DNA of 64,000 nt from Rhizophlyctis rosea. Its lineage: Eukaryota; Chytridiomycota; Chytridiomycetes; Rhizophlyctidales; Rhizophlyctidaceae. Where the stretch lies: positions 1 through 64,000 of the forward strand of contig JADGJC010000081.1 of assembly GCA_027596075.1 (NCBI GenBank). The letters are read 5' to 3'. This document shows positions 44,893 to 56,600 of this stretch, piece after piece; positions within the stretch are counted from its first letter, which is position 1; each line of letters begins with the position of its first letter. The position numbers and the translations under genes were made by a program. The notes beneath the pieces are model-generated. The model worked only from the letters and a program-made list of their open reading frames with translations. It searched no databases and was not told where the DNA came from.

Positions 44893-46368
44893 TCAGAAGA
44901 ACACCATCGCGACACACAAAGCAACAATCAACGACCACCACTTCCCACCTCTAACCGTATCCGCCGCACCACTCGGATTCGTCGTCTTGTTACCGCCGGT
45001 GGCGATATAATTAGGAATAACATTCGACGCCCTATTAGCAACCGCAAGCCCAACCCTCATCTGATCCCAATCAAACACCGAATAAAAGTGCTTCAAAAAC
45101 GTGTTACCCAAAATTGCGCCATAAGCCGGCGCGTTTGTCCCAGACTGCTGCTCGACATCTTGCCCTATAAATCCGCTAAGGCAGTAGGTTGAGTTGTACT
45201 GGTAGAGGTAGTCTGTGGCGGGTACGGAGAAGACGGTGGAGCCGAAGGTAAGTTGAAGGTTTGGCATGGAGGCGAGAGAGGAGGCCGTGCATCTTGCTCC
45301 GTATTGGATGAATTCGGCTTGACTTGTACTTGTCGTCGCTTTCATGCTGAGAGCGGCCGCCAGGTTGTCGGCGACTTCGACGGGGAACATCATGACGGAT
45401 GATCCGGTGTCGAAAATGGAGATGAAGTTGACGTCCCATGAGGCGGCTGAGCTGTTTGCAAACCCGATTTTGGTTTGTTTCGCTTGCCAGAAGATGTATG
45501 GTGCGCCGTCACCGGGGCCGAACCCGAGAGATGAGACCCATGTCAAGTTCCCTGTGAAGCGCGCTGCATTGATGCCGCCGAAGTCGACTTGGCCCTTTAT
45601 GTCGGTTTCGTCGATGTAGTAGCCCATCACGTTGGAGGTCATGATTCCCTTTTGTGTGAGGGCTTCAAAGAAGCTGACGGGGGCGTTGGCGGGAGCTTGG
45701 TGTAATGGTATGCACATTCCCATGATGCCATCCTCGGTAGTGCGGGAGTTGGTGGCTGTTACGGCGCTGAATTGGACGTTGTCGACGTTTAGTAGGCCCA
45801 TGGACACTTTGTCGGTGTAGTATGTGCCATTGAGTGAGGTTCCATCGACGTAGGTGACAGTGGGAGCTACGGTGTTTAGGTTTTTGGCTGTTGATGATGC
45901 TGAGGGGTTATATTGAGGAAGGTTGCTGCAATAGCTGGAGGTGCAAAGTTTCGACCGGAGCCATAATTGGTACGATCCTGTATCGAAGAGTACACTGAAG
46001 TTTTGTGCTGGTGTTCCTACTGATATATCACCGTAATACTGAGGCAAGGGAATGTTAATGAAGAACAGGCTTACGCTAAAAGTTGCGCGTCCATGATGAC
46101 ATACCACAAACATGCCCATTATATCTAGATTTGTCGACGCATATAAGCGCTTCTCTAAGTGAGACCCAACCCGATTTTTGTTTGTTGTCGGTATGCTGAT
46201 AGGAAACGCGTCAATAACATGCTTTTCAACACTCCTGTCCCAAAGTCTTATTTACCTGAAGGCTGGTGCTGGGTGTTCAGTGGCCGCATCTGTCCCGTCT
46301 GCCAATACACCCCCCACATTTGCAAGACCGATGATCGCCAATAAAGCACAAGTGAATTGCATCTTCAT
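44893..46368 (-). CDS. Pepsin-type aspartic protease, probably GPI-anchored
   Basis: The first exon (46368 down to about 46255) encodes a signal peptide (MKMQFTCALLAIIGLANVGG). A later short exon adds a propeptide-like EKRLYASTNLDIMGMFV, and splicing at about 46105/46040 gives YYGDISVGTPAQNFSVLFDT then GSYQLWL. The second catalytic motif is IFDTGSSVMMF near residue 265 of the mature chain, so both Asp-Thr-Gly sites are intact, with the flap Tyr in the YVDGTSLNGTYYTD segment. C-terminal AILGNTFLKHFYSVFDWDQM matches the family. The last 20 residues form a hydrophobic tail after a small Ser-Gly-Ala-Ala site, as in yapsins held at the cell surface by a GPI anchor. Dibasic or hydrophobic cleavage preference cannot be told from sequence. 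Confidence 0.92.
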
Positions 46369-46905
46369 GACTACAAAATGGGTTGCAAAGTGGAGTTCGC
46401 AAGGCGACAAGGGAAATATAAAGCTTTGATGACAACGCCTCTAAGTAAACGAAACGCACTGATCAAAGATTGAGCCCTTGCGAACCCGTGGCTTGCGCCT
46501 TCTAGATCCGGGCCACACTTGACCAATCAAACAGGCAAGATTGTTTGGAAACGCAAAAAACTGCTGCCAAGCTTGGCGTGGACTTGTCCAGCTGCACGCT
46601 GGCCCAGTCATTCAGTATTGAATGGGGCTCCGAATGGGATCCTTCGGAGACGGCAATTTTGATGCAAATGATTTCTATTGACATATTATCAGCAAAACAG
46701 GTAGTTTTACCCTGGACCAGGCGTTATTCACAAGTGATCAAGTCCACCCGGCGAGACGGATCACGGAAAAGTACGTTATGTACGCTCCTGTTGCGCACAG
46801 ACGCTTGCGCCCACGCCATCAGTACTCCATCCCATCGTAGCCATTGTCGCGAGGATTGATGCCGACTTGCGTCACTGCGTTCTGTTGCACAAATAGGGAT
46901 GAGTA
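46369..46905. other. Intergenic region
   Basis: About 540 bp between the protease start and the RPB11 stop (both minus). This is the protease promoter and RPB11 3' flank; no supported gene or repeat. Confidence 0.4.
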
Positions 46906-47389
46906 TTACTTGTCAAACGACAAAATCAGAGCGCGGCGGACCTTGAAATCCCGTGATACGTCTTGTATTTCCTTCTTCAATCCCCGCAAGCAATCGAAGA
47001 GCACCATTTCCGGACTTGCCCCTTCGGTGGTTTGCAGCCTGAGTTGGAATTGATGGAATAACGGATGTGGCATTTTGTATCCCGCAAAGAGGACTCGCGG
47101 ATCCTTCAGTAGAGCCCTGTGTGCCCTGCAGTTTCAGAAAACTAGAGACTGAACAGGAGGTTGGCAAGAGGGCAGCACCAACATTCTCATGATATTTCCT
47201 AACGTGTGGTCTTCCTTGTCGATGTAGACGGTGATTGCGTTTGGGATTTTGGAGTCTGGCTCGATTCTGTACCTAGAAGACCACGAGAGTCTCAGAACTC
47301 CATCCGTGGGAAAAGCCCGTACGGTTGCCATACTTGAGTTGGCCAGGTTTTAGCCTGTACATCTCGTTATTACTTGGAGCGTTGGACAT
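46906..47389 (-). CDS. RPB11: RNA polymerase II subunit Rpb11
   Basis: Three exons (about 47389-47334, 47272-47193 and 47128-46906) splice to MSNAPSNNEMYRLKPGQLKY plus RIEPDSKIPNAITVYIDKED, HTLGNIMRMAHRALLKDPRV, LFAGYKMPHPLFHQFQLRLQ, then TTEGASPEMVLFDCLRGLKK and a C-terminal helix ending in SFDK. The 'KEDHTLGN..R' and 'F.GYK.PHPL' motifs define the alpha-like Rpb11/AC19 family, and the 'LKP..Y..DTKIPNA' leader distinguishes Rpb11 from AC19. It pairs with Rpb3 to nucleate assembly of Pol II. The length (about 118 aa) is normal. The second intron (47192-47129) has a GTTGGT donor. Confidence 0.93.
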
Positions 47390-47549
47390 GTTTGCTGAAC
47401 TTCGAGTAGGTTAGATTGGAAGCTGGGACCACGAGAAAGGGCGCTGGGTCGTCGATAGAACAGACAGTGTTGAGATCAAAAGTAGGAGGTAAAATGCACG
47501 GACAAGTGAAAACACAAATTTCGGCCTTGGCCCTGTCTGCGGTTCACTA

Positions 47550-47712
47550 GAGTCTTGGTGTCGAATTTGGAGCAAGGGCACAGTCATGTTACTCCATAAT
47601 TTGGAGCAGAGGTGCAGTGATGCCACTTTTTGACACAGCCATGCAACTTGCCGGCGCGGTGACGCCTGCTCCAAATTTGAAGGAGTTTGCTCCAAATTCG
47701 ACACCAAGACTC
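47550..47712. mobile_element. 163-bp MITE with 26-bp perfect terminal inverted repeats
   Basis: The ends 47550-47575 and 47687-47712 are perfect reverse complements over 26 bp (GAGTCTTGGTGTCGAATTTG...), each bordered by TA (47548-47549 and 47713-47714). Inside, further GGAGCA/TGCTCC copies extend the symmetry. With no coding capacity it fits a miniature inverted-repeat element mobilised by a Tc1/mariner-superfamily transposase. Its ends do not match those of the Tc1 element at 4324-5746, so another autonomous partner is implied. It lies between the RPB11 and glyoxalase genes. Confidence 0.85.
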
Positions 47713-47992
47713 TATGGGTTCGCTTGTGCAACACGCTGCGGAAATGGCGTTGTGGCTTGCACGCCGCAACGCGTCTATTCTCCGCCCTTCCCCTCCCAAT
47801 AAACAAACCAACGTCTGCAGTGTTAGAAGAGGACAGTAAACTAATCAATGAAATGTTTTGTACGTTATCGGCACGACAACGGTCAATAAGTCTAGTTCAG
47901 AGATCACTTGTGGTGGGTGCAACAGTCAAGGGATTCAAGATGGTGCATCGTTGGTGTGGCGTAAGGTCGCACAGGTGGTTGCGTCATCAACC

Positions 47993-49250
47993 ATGTTCAT
48001 TAGAAATACAGGAAGGCATCTTGTGCTCACTCCCTCCATCTTTATTCCCCCATCTCCACAGACACATCGACAATACGCGACGCTGAAACCATCCATAGCG
48101 CGAAACATGAAGATAACGCCTATTTTCCTTCTCCCCGGCTCAGACAACTACGGTTACTTGGTGCACGACACGCGGTCGAACGAGGCTGTCGTCGTCGACC
48201 CAGTGGAACCAGACAAGGTGAGCGAAGTTTTTGATGGAAATCGGATGCATATTTGAGAGCAAATGATTGCTTTTCGCGTGGTGTTTCCATTTCTCAAGCA
48301 TCTTGCCAACAACAGGTTCTGAGCGTTGTAGGAAAAGAAGGCGCGAAAGTAGTGGGAATTTTGACTGTAAGCGCTCAGCTGAGATCTGGATGGAAAGCGA
48401 AGAGGGATCACATCATGTTCTCACCGTGTTCGGCTGATGTTGACTATCCAGACCCATCATCATGGAGATCACGCCGGAGGAAACGCCGAATTCGTTAAGC
48501 AAGTGGCCAACATCACAGTATGGGGCGGCGACGACCGAGTTCAAGGTCTTACAACAAAAGTGACCGACGGCAAAACATTCAAAGTTGGCTCGTTGGACGT
48601 CACGCCATTATACACCATTTGCCATACCACGTAAGGCGATGTGGGCATATGATGCTCGAAGCAATGCAGCACTTGCTCACTCTCGTGTCCCCATCGCAGC
48701 GGCTCCGTCTCGTACTATGTAGTAGATCCGGAGACCAAAGAGAAGGCCGTCTTTACTGGCGATACACTCTTCATTGGAGGGTAAGGGCACTCCGTCAACG
48801 AGTTGGCGTCTTCATCTTGACAATTGACCTGACGTCGCCATGCCCAGATGTGGCCGCTTCTTCGAAGGAACAGCCGACCAAATGCACAATTCCCTCATCA
48901 ACATCCTCGGTGGCCTCCCCAAAGAAACCAAAGTCTATTGCGGTCACGAATACACAAAGGTAATAATAACAACCCCTTTTCCCTCTTTCCTCTCAACTTT
49001 ATCGCTAACATCCTTTCAGAGCAATCTCAAATTCGCTCAACACATCGAACCCGACAACGCTGCCGTAAAATCCAAACTTGAATGGGCCGAGAAGACGCAG
49101 GTGACGGTGCCATCAACAATCGCCGAAGAGTTCACCTTCAATCCTTTCATGCGGGTCGGTGAAGAGAGCATTCAGCGTGCGGTGGGGCTGCAGGATCAGG
49201 TGGAAGTGATGGCGAAGCTTAGAGAGTTGAAGAACAACTCCAAGGGTTAG
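47993..49250 (+). CDS. GLO2: Glyoxalase II (hydroxyacylglutathione hydrolase)
   Basis: Hydrolyses S-D-lactoylglutathione, completing methylglyoxal detoxification. Exons splice to FLLPGSDNYGYLVHDTRSNE, the metal motif TTHHHGDHAGGN (after an intron at about 48368-48451), [60 protein letters not shown] and a C-terminal helical glutathione-site region (EEFTFNPFMRVGEESIQRAV). All binuclear metal ligands are visible. Two in-frame starts exist: Met at 47993 adds 38 residues (MFIRNTGRHLVLTPSIFIPP...RQYATLKPSIARN) rich in Arg/Ser without acids, like a mitochondrial presequence; Met at 48107 gives the cytosolic-type start. Animal HAGH makes both forms from one gene, so dual targeting is plausible here. 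Confidence 0.95.
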
Positions 49251-49842
49251 GAATATTTTTGGGTAAGAGGGTGTGATCAATGACACGTAATTTGTAATTT
49301 CTGACAGGGACCAGTAACTGAACTCTCCTTTTCTCTCACGGGATCTCAGCCACCCATTCCCTTACCAACCAACCAACCATCCAATCACCAAGCACAGCAA
49401 AAACAGAATGGAAAACAATTTCAACAAGATATACTAAATCACAAAGCATTTTCTGCTGTGTATAAGGACCGAAACAAAGCCCCATCCTTACACAACAATA
49501 AGAAAACTTAAGACATATACACATGGACTACACATAACTACAAGATTCCTTCAAGCCCCCCTCCCGTCCCGCCCAAACAGACATCCCGTGAGATATATTA
49601 AGATACAAAGGGAGAAGGGACGGAATGGGGATCCCGGTTCCCTTCCAATCAAGTTATCCGCTTTGACGAAAAGCGTGAAATCATAAGCTCTGAAAAAAGA
49701 AAAAAGAAATGTAACACAAAAGAAGAAAAACGAAAAAAAGCTTTGAAACCCGGCCTCTCCAAGCTTTATCACCGCTTCCAATCCCCATCGCCTAGCAGGG
49801 ACAGCTTACCCATCATCCACCGCTCCCCACACAAAAGAAAAT
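49251..49842. other. Convergent intergenic region
   Basis: About 590 bp of 3' flanks of glyoxalase II and the WEE1-type kinase, with A-rich and short CCAACCAACCAACCATCC repeats (about 49365-49382). No gene seen. Confidence 0.45.
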
Positions 49843-52591
49843 TCACCCACTCAACGCCCCGCTCACCGCACCCCCCTGCCCAACAATAGACTGCAAGATC
49901 GGATGCGCCCAAATGTCCTCCGCGGTCGGCCGAGCAGCCGGCAACGGCGCCAGCATGGACCTGATCAAATCGATGAGCGGCGGCGAAATGTCCTTCAGCG
50001 ACGCGTCGATGTCCGAAATATCCCCTTCCCGCAGCTTTTGCCAGTATGGCCCGTTTTCCGGTAGGACGACGTTGGCGGCCGTTTCGAGGATGATGAGACC
50101 GAGGCTGCGTTTTTTTTGCAGATCAGATGGTTAGATTCTTGGCCCCAACACCCAGCAAAAGGAAACGACATGGATCAAAAAGCCCCATCCCGTAAATTCT
50201 AACTCACCTGTAGATATCAGCCGGCTTGCCATACGTCGCGTCTCGGAACAGTTCCGGCGCAATGTACGTCCGATCCCCTTCCCGGTCCTCCCCACGCGAA
50301 ACAGGCGTTTTGGAAGCCAGTCCAAAGTCGCCAATCTTCAGTGATCCGTCCGCGGTGATGAGGATGTTCTCCGGTTTGAGATCGAGGTGCGCAATGTCCA
50401 GGTTGTGTATGTGTTTGAGACCCTGAATTGGAAAAAAAATCGCATGAGGGTTCAGTCATGGCTTCGCATTGGATATGAAAATAAAAGAAAATTGCGGCGG
50501 CAAAATACCCTACCGAAGTGATTTCCGCCAGAATGCGCCATATTCGGTACTCTTCTACCCGCGATGTACGAGCTTGCTCTTCGAGATAGGAGTGGAGGCT
50601 ATGAGAAGATCAGTATTAGGTTTGAGCCGTCCCAGTGAGTAATACCAATGAAATGTAAACAAACCTTCCGTTCGGACAAAGCTCCATCTGCAGATACAGA
50701 TACCCGAACTGCACCCATGCACTGATCAACGAAATCACATGCGGGCATGAGCCCACCTTCCACAGCATCTCGACCTCCTCCAACTTATGCAACCTGCACC
50801 GAAGAAAAGAAAATTGTCAATCAATAAATGATTTTCCTTGGTTTAATTCTCAAAATCTGCCTTACCCGTCTTTGTAGCCAGAGAATGGTGCACGGGTCTT
50901 CTTCACTGCATAAACCATTCCATCCGTCTTGCTCTGTGCCCTAAACACATCCGCAAATGAACCCCTCCCCACCGGACCCAAGACACGAAACTGTGTTTCA
51001 AAATAGTCCGGGTATTCTTCCGAGAGCGGTGTCTCGTCGGGCGATGGTGCTGTTTACAAAGAAAGGAAGGTTAAAGGGACATTTATTGTCAGAGTCATCA
51101 TGTAAACAAACTTACGTCGCCCATTCCTTTCCCTCAGCCGCGTGAAGTAATCCATCATGAGAAACCGCGGGTAAGGAGTGACGAGATGACTGTAAGCTGC
51201 AAGAACCGGTTGACGGCGTTTGAGGATTGATGAGAAACCATTTGGAGATTCGTTGAGCAGCTTCGGAGTCTCCTCGTCACAATCCATCATGTCCGTGTCA
51301 TCACCATCCATCACCGCGCTAAAATCCAATAAACCCGGCCCTTTCCCTTCGACCGCGAAAGGATTGCTAACCGTCCGTGTCGAGCTGTCTGTGGAAGGAG
51401 TGGAGTTCTCACTCGGTGCTGAAGTGGATCTGTTGCTGTCTTGCGGGGTTGATAGGTTTAGACGGAACAGCTTCGATTCCATAGACGGGGAGGTATGACT
51501 CCGTCTCCGATGTCTAGCGACTCCCGCCTTTTCGAAGCGTGGGCCCAGTCCCGCTTGCCAACTTCTGTCGGCGACTGGGCTTGTTTCGTCAGTGACAACC
51601 AATGAAGGGAATGGAGATGGGAATGCGTTGACACTGGTTGGGTTGAAGCGAGCGGACGTTGGGGAGCTGGAGGCGAGGAAAATCTTTTTGTTGCTTTTGA
51701 CGGGGCTTTCGGATAGAGGGCTGCGATGCTTCTTAGATCTGACTGAGCTGGCAGGGGCTTTTGTCGGTGTGAAGATTCCGAGATGATTTGAATGTGATGG
51801 ACTGGGCGGCTCGGTGTAGGACGATGATGATGACGATGGTGGAAGGGCTGCGGAAGGTGTGGAATGAGATGCAAGCCCAGGAAATGAGAACGAGAATGCT
51901 GGTGTTGCCCCTTTTTTAAGTGGTGTCTCTGGCATTGTTTGATGTTGCGGCTGTCGAGGACGGTTCTTCTTTGATAGAAACCCGGTTGAATGGAATGCTG
52001 ACCGATCCGGCTTTACGAGTTTGTTTTGCGGTGTGAAGAACATGTTATCTGATGTGGAGCCGAGATCGGGTTCTGAAGCGGTTGACGCCTTTCGCCTGTG
52101 CACATTTGGTTGCGTTTCCAAAATCGTATCGGCTTCATCTTTAGTCGGTTCCTGCGACTGCGTAATGGAAGGTCGTCGTGATACGGATGTGGGCACAGCA
52201 AATGTGAAGGGAGTTGAGTCTGTCAAATATTTTGCTTAGCAGGAAGTTCCAGTCGGGTTTCATATCTGTCAATATCCATACCTGAAGCAATTCGAGGAGT
52301 GGGTGTGGTCAAAGAGGTAGATTGGTTGGACCTCCGTTCCAACGATTCGTGTTGTCTTGGGAACCTTCTCGCCGTTGGACGAGGTAGCAGGGAGGGCTGA
52401 TCTCTACTCAAGCTGGGCGTATATCCGGGATGCAAGAGGTTGGTCGGTTGGGAAGGTGTCGGCTGCTGTTGCTGGTCGTTGGCAGCATTGTCTGAGGGTT
52501 TGGGTGATAAAAATGCGGAGGCGAAGGGAGCAGGGGATTGAGGAGGGATGCCGTTTGGAGTTATGGAGGACATCGCGACCGCCGCAGCCAT
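49843..52591 (-). CDS. WEE1/SWE1/MYT1-type inhibitory CDK kinase
   Basis: Phosphorylates the inhibitory Tyr of CDK1 to delay mitosis. The first two exons (52591-52284 and about 52221-51115, joined as [14 protein letters not shown]) encode a long Ser/Pro/Thr-rich regulatory region. The kinase domain follows over five exons: [98 protein letters not shown] and [20 protein letters not shown], ending [16 protein letters not shown]. The 'EGD..Y.APE' and 'LP.NGPYW..LR.G' motifs mark the Wee1/Myt1 branch and not general Ser/Thr kinases. No membrane segment follows the kinase domain, which argues for WEE1/SWE1 over membrane-tethered MYT1. The kinase is convergent with glyoxalase II. Confidence 0.92.
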
Positions 52592-53689
52592 CGACTGGCG
52601 TTGATCTTCACGCGAAACGCTGTTGGATGAATCCAGTTCTTATGGCGAGGGAGAGTCTGAGGTTGGTTTTTGACTACGATCGACGGCGGGCTAAAGAGTG
52701 ATCACTGACAATGTAGAGATTGCGGCTTAGATGCAGGCGATGATGCTGGCCAATTGTGAATAACTCGAACTGCAGCGAGATGACCGACTTAGTAGGTTGT
52801 AAGTAGGATACGGTACCACGATGATTCCCATGCAAGAAGATTGCCGAAGAAAGGGGGGTTCCAGTCTGACGGAGGGTGGGTTCTCACTTTGTGCGCGTGT
52901 GGCTGTCTCGATTGTGGATGAGGGGGGCCTCACAGACTACAGTCTTCCTGCTTGTTCGCAGCAGTGGTCGTGGTCGTGGTCCTGTCTCACGGGGCCAACT
53001 GACTCAACTGCCACCATTGTTTGTTTGTAACCAAAGTGGGATGCAATGCACAGTCAAGCAAATTCATCGAATATCATTATTGCCAAATACAGCGTATATT
53101 GGGTCGACTCATAACAATCAAATGAGTGTGGCTTGCATAAGGCACCCCTGAGATTGCCCGTTGGTGACTGGGAATGAAATACTACAGCAGTCATAATAAC
53201 CGCCCCTTCTGGAGAAAGACCTCTCTTGAACTTCTTACACTCTGCGACACTGCGACATGTCCCTCATGTGCAATTTGCAACTTTGTTGACCATACGGAAG
53301 CATCTTAAGATAATCATGTCCATTTCCAGTAGCATCCTTCTAAGTCTTCTACAGAAATGAAATTTACACTCAAGATTTCCTTAGGTTAACCTTGAATCCC
53401 CCTTCGCACATTTTTTGGGGATGCGCAGCGCAGCCATTATTGAAAATCCCGTTTCGACCTTTGCTGGTAAGCACTAGGTGGGGTGTAGTCACCAACACAG
53501 CAACACATGAGCTCAATTACGGTGCCAATAATGCCATCCGAGCCAAGTCACTTATCCACGAACGCGTAGTTTGCGCAAGGCTGCACACGCAAGGTGGCTG
53601 GGCGCAGCAATCCTAGCCGCCTGGGGGTCGCCCATATAAAACCCACTCCGTTCGCCTTCTCCCCACCCATCCCCTCCAGACAACCCAGA
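52592..53689. promoter_or_regulatory. Divergent promoter region
   Basis: About 1.1 kb between the WEE1-type kinase and the giant gene. Contains a short GTGGTCGTGGTCGTGGTC run (52965-52981) and AT-rich stretches; the frames here are short and unrelated. Nothing else supported. Confidence 0.4.
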
Positions 53690-56600
53690 ATGCAAGAGAA
53701 AAACCTTGAAAATTTCATTGAGCCCTATGTGTTGGCAACGTCGTCGGACGAGAAGCTTCGGCTTCTCAACTCCCATCTTGTCCCTGGAGGACCAGAATGG
53801 TTCTTTGCTTCCATCCTTCACGAGCTGAATTCAGCCAAAGACGACCCTGCGCGATCGTCCGACCACCTCCAGAAGGCCAACGCGCTTGTGCAGGATTTCA
53901 AAAAGCTGGACGATTCAGAACGCCTCCTACCCAGCCTTTACAGTCGATATTTGCTGCTCAGGGCCGAGGTGGACGGCAACTGGGGCGAAACGCTTGACCA
54001 CTTTCAAAAACATTATGGATTGGAAAAATTGGACCACCAACCTCCTCCCGACGTGGACTTGGGAGTTCGTTCTACTGCCACGCAGGATTCTGCGGCCCAT
54101 GCTGTGGCGCCATCTGTGCTTGATGCAACTTCATTGCAGGTGAGGAGCGCGCATGGACATCAGCAACTTGGCGTGTGATCGCAAAGTGCTTACATGGGTC
54201 CCTACTACAAGACAAACGCCCTGCTTGAAGAACAACTCAAAGGTTATGAAGATAACAATCTATCAGGAAACGCAACTCCATTGACACCCAGCGGCATCGT
54301 GTTGGCTGCGTCCGCGTTAGTAAACGGAAATGGCACCAGCCGCTGGAACATCGCGCGTGCTATCGATCATATCCTTGAAAATGTCAATCATCCTGCAGCT
54401 CTAACAACAGCCGAAGGCACGGATCTCTTGCCCGCTGTGCTAGCTCGCAAATGGGCCATTCTACAGGATAAACCGCACGTGGTCGTCGCATTCAATAAGC
54501 TGCAATGCTATGATATCCTCACCGCTCATCAATTGGAGCAATTGGAAGCCTTGTGCCCCGGCATCAGAAGCGATCAAACCTACATCTCAGCACGTGTCAG
54601 GGCGATGTCACCTGGGAAGCCTGAGGACCTCAAAGCAGAGTCTCCTGAGCTCGAGGCCATCCGTCAATATGTCGAATCAACTGTCTCTGTAATGCCTCGA
54701 GACTTTGTGAAGGTCAAAGCGCGTCTGATCTTAACAATAATGCGGAAGCTTCAAAAAGAAAAGAACCGCTATGATGAGTCACTTCTTTTGGAGTATGTGC
54801 TTTGGCAGATTCTTCGGCTAGTAGCTTTTGTTCGACTGACACCCCATGAACATCAGATACCTCAAGATCCCCATTCAACAACATCACAGAATATACTCCA
54901 CACGCGACAGTATCGTCATGTATGGGAACTTCAGTGACATTCTTGTGAGCAAAAAAGTGTTTACCTGGATTTCATTTCAAGAGAATGATCTTGCTGACAG
55001 CTCATTACAGCCAAATCCCTACTTCCCGGCTGGCGACGACCATCAGTTCATTGAAAACTACTTGGACCAGATCTTCCGATCTGACTCCATTCAGGATTGG
55101 GAGAAGTTCAAACCGTACTTTGAAGAGTCGTATATTCGGAGGGTTTTCTTGGAGGCTAAAATCACGTCGTCTTCGGATGTTACCAAATGGTAGATCAAAA
55201 TTGTGCTCTGCGTTGTGTGTTCAGCAGGAGCTCTCCTCAATATTGATGCTTACTTCATTCGTACCAAGGACTCAATCCTTCCCAAGCGCCGATCTACAAC
55301 GACTTTCAGAAAAGGTGGTCCTCGAAATTCCGTCCGAGTCGAACCCGGAAACGGTAGACCCCAACAGCTCCACTCCCGTCCGCATCTCCCTCCGCCTGAA
55401 GAACGTCCCCTCCCTGGTAGTCCAAGTCTTCGAAGTCAACACCTTTGCCTACCACCGCGACCACGAGCACACCGTATCCGCGCTCCAAGCCTTGGATGTG
55501 AGCGGCCTAGTGCCGAACCGGGAGGAACGGTTCGAATTTACCGAGCACGCTTTGAAGCTGTTTGAGACTGATTTCGAGCTGGTGGAGGCGAGTAAGAGTC
55601 GGGGCATTTGGATTGTGGAGTTTTTGGGGGGCGGATTGAGGACAAGGGCGGTTATTAGGAAGGGGTACCTGAAATTTCTGGAGAGGGTTACTGCTGATGG
55701 GCATATGTTGACGGTGGTGGATGAGAGTAATGCGAGGGTGCCTGGTCGTATATGGATGTCTGGGCATTTCTTTGAGGTATGATTGTGATTGTAAGAGATT
55801 GGAAAACAAGGTTGATTCACCTTCTCACACACACTGCCAGCCCGATGAAGACGGAGACATTCTCATCCCCTTCACAAGCGGATCCACCTCCATCGAAACC
55901 CTCCTGCTAATCAACGGAACCTTCACCCACCGTCACTCCGGTTTCCAACATCTAGCAGAAACCTACACCCTAACCGCAACCTTCCACGGCCTCCCCGAAT
56001 CCATCAGCCGTGGCAACAAATGCGACATCGTCGTCCGCGCCGCCCTGCAATGCAACGACGTCCAAGTTCCTCTATCTTTACTGAAAGACGTGAAACTAAC
56101 CGTCGAGACAAACGATCTCGACGACGTGCATAACGTTAAAGTCGTGGAGAATTTTGTGATTAGCGATGATAGGGATGGAGTTTACTCGTTTGTTGTGCCG
56201 GAGAATTTGCAGAGTGTTAAGTTTAAGGTTGAGGCGAAGGTGAAGGTTGAGTCGAAGCATACGGAGATGGAGTTGGAGGCGGAGTCTGGGGAGGTCAGGG
56301 TTAATTTGATTAGTAAGAGTAAGGAGATTTCGGCGTTGTTTTTGCAGAGGTGTGGGGAAGGGTATAGGGTTGCGTTGCTTGGGAAGAATGGTAGGTGTTT
56401 TCGATTAATGTGAGATGATTGTTCGGTATTGCTCATTGTTGTGTGACAGGCGAACCGAGAGCGGAGCAGGACGTTGTTTTGGAGCTGCAGCATCGTTTGT
56501 TCCAGGATTCTTTCAAGCGCGGATTGCGGACGGATGAGCGCGGGTTTGTTCAGCTTGGGTAAGAGTTTTTGACGATTCTTGAAATGCAAACGAAGTTCAT

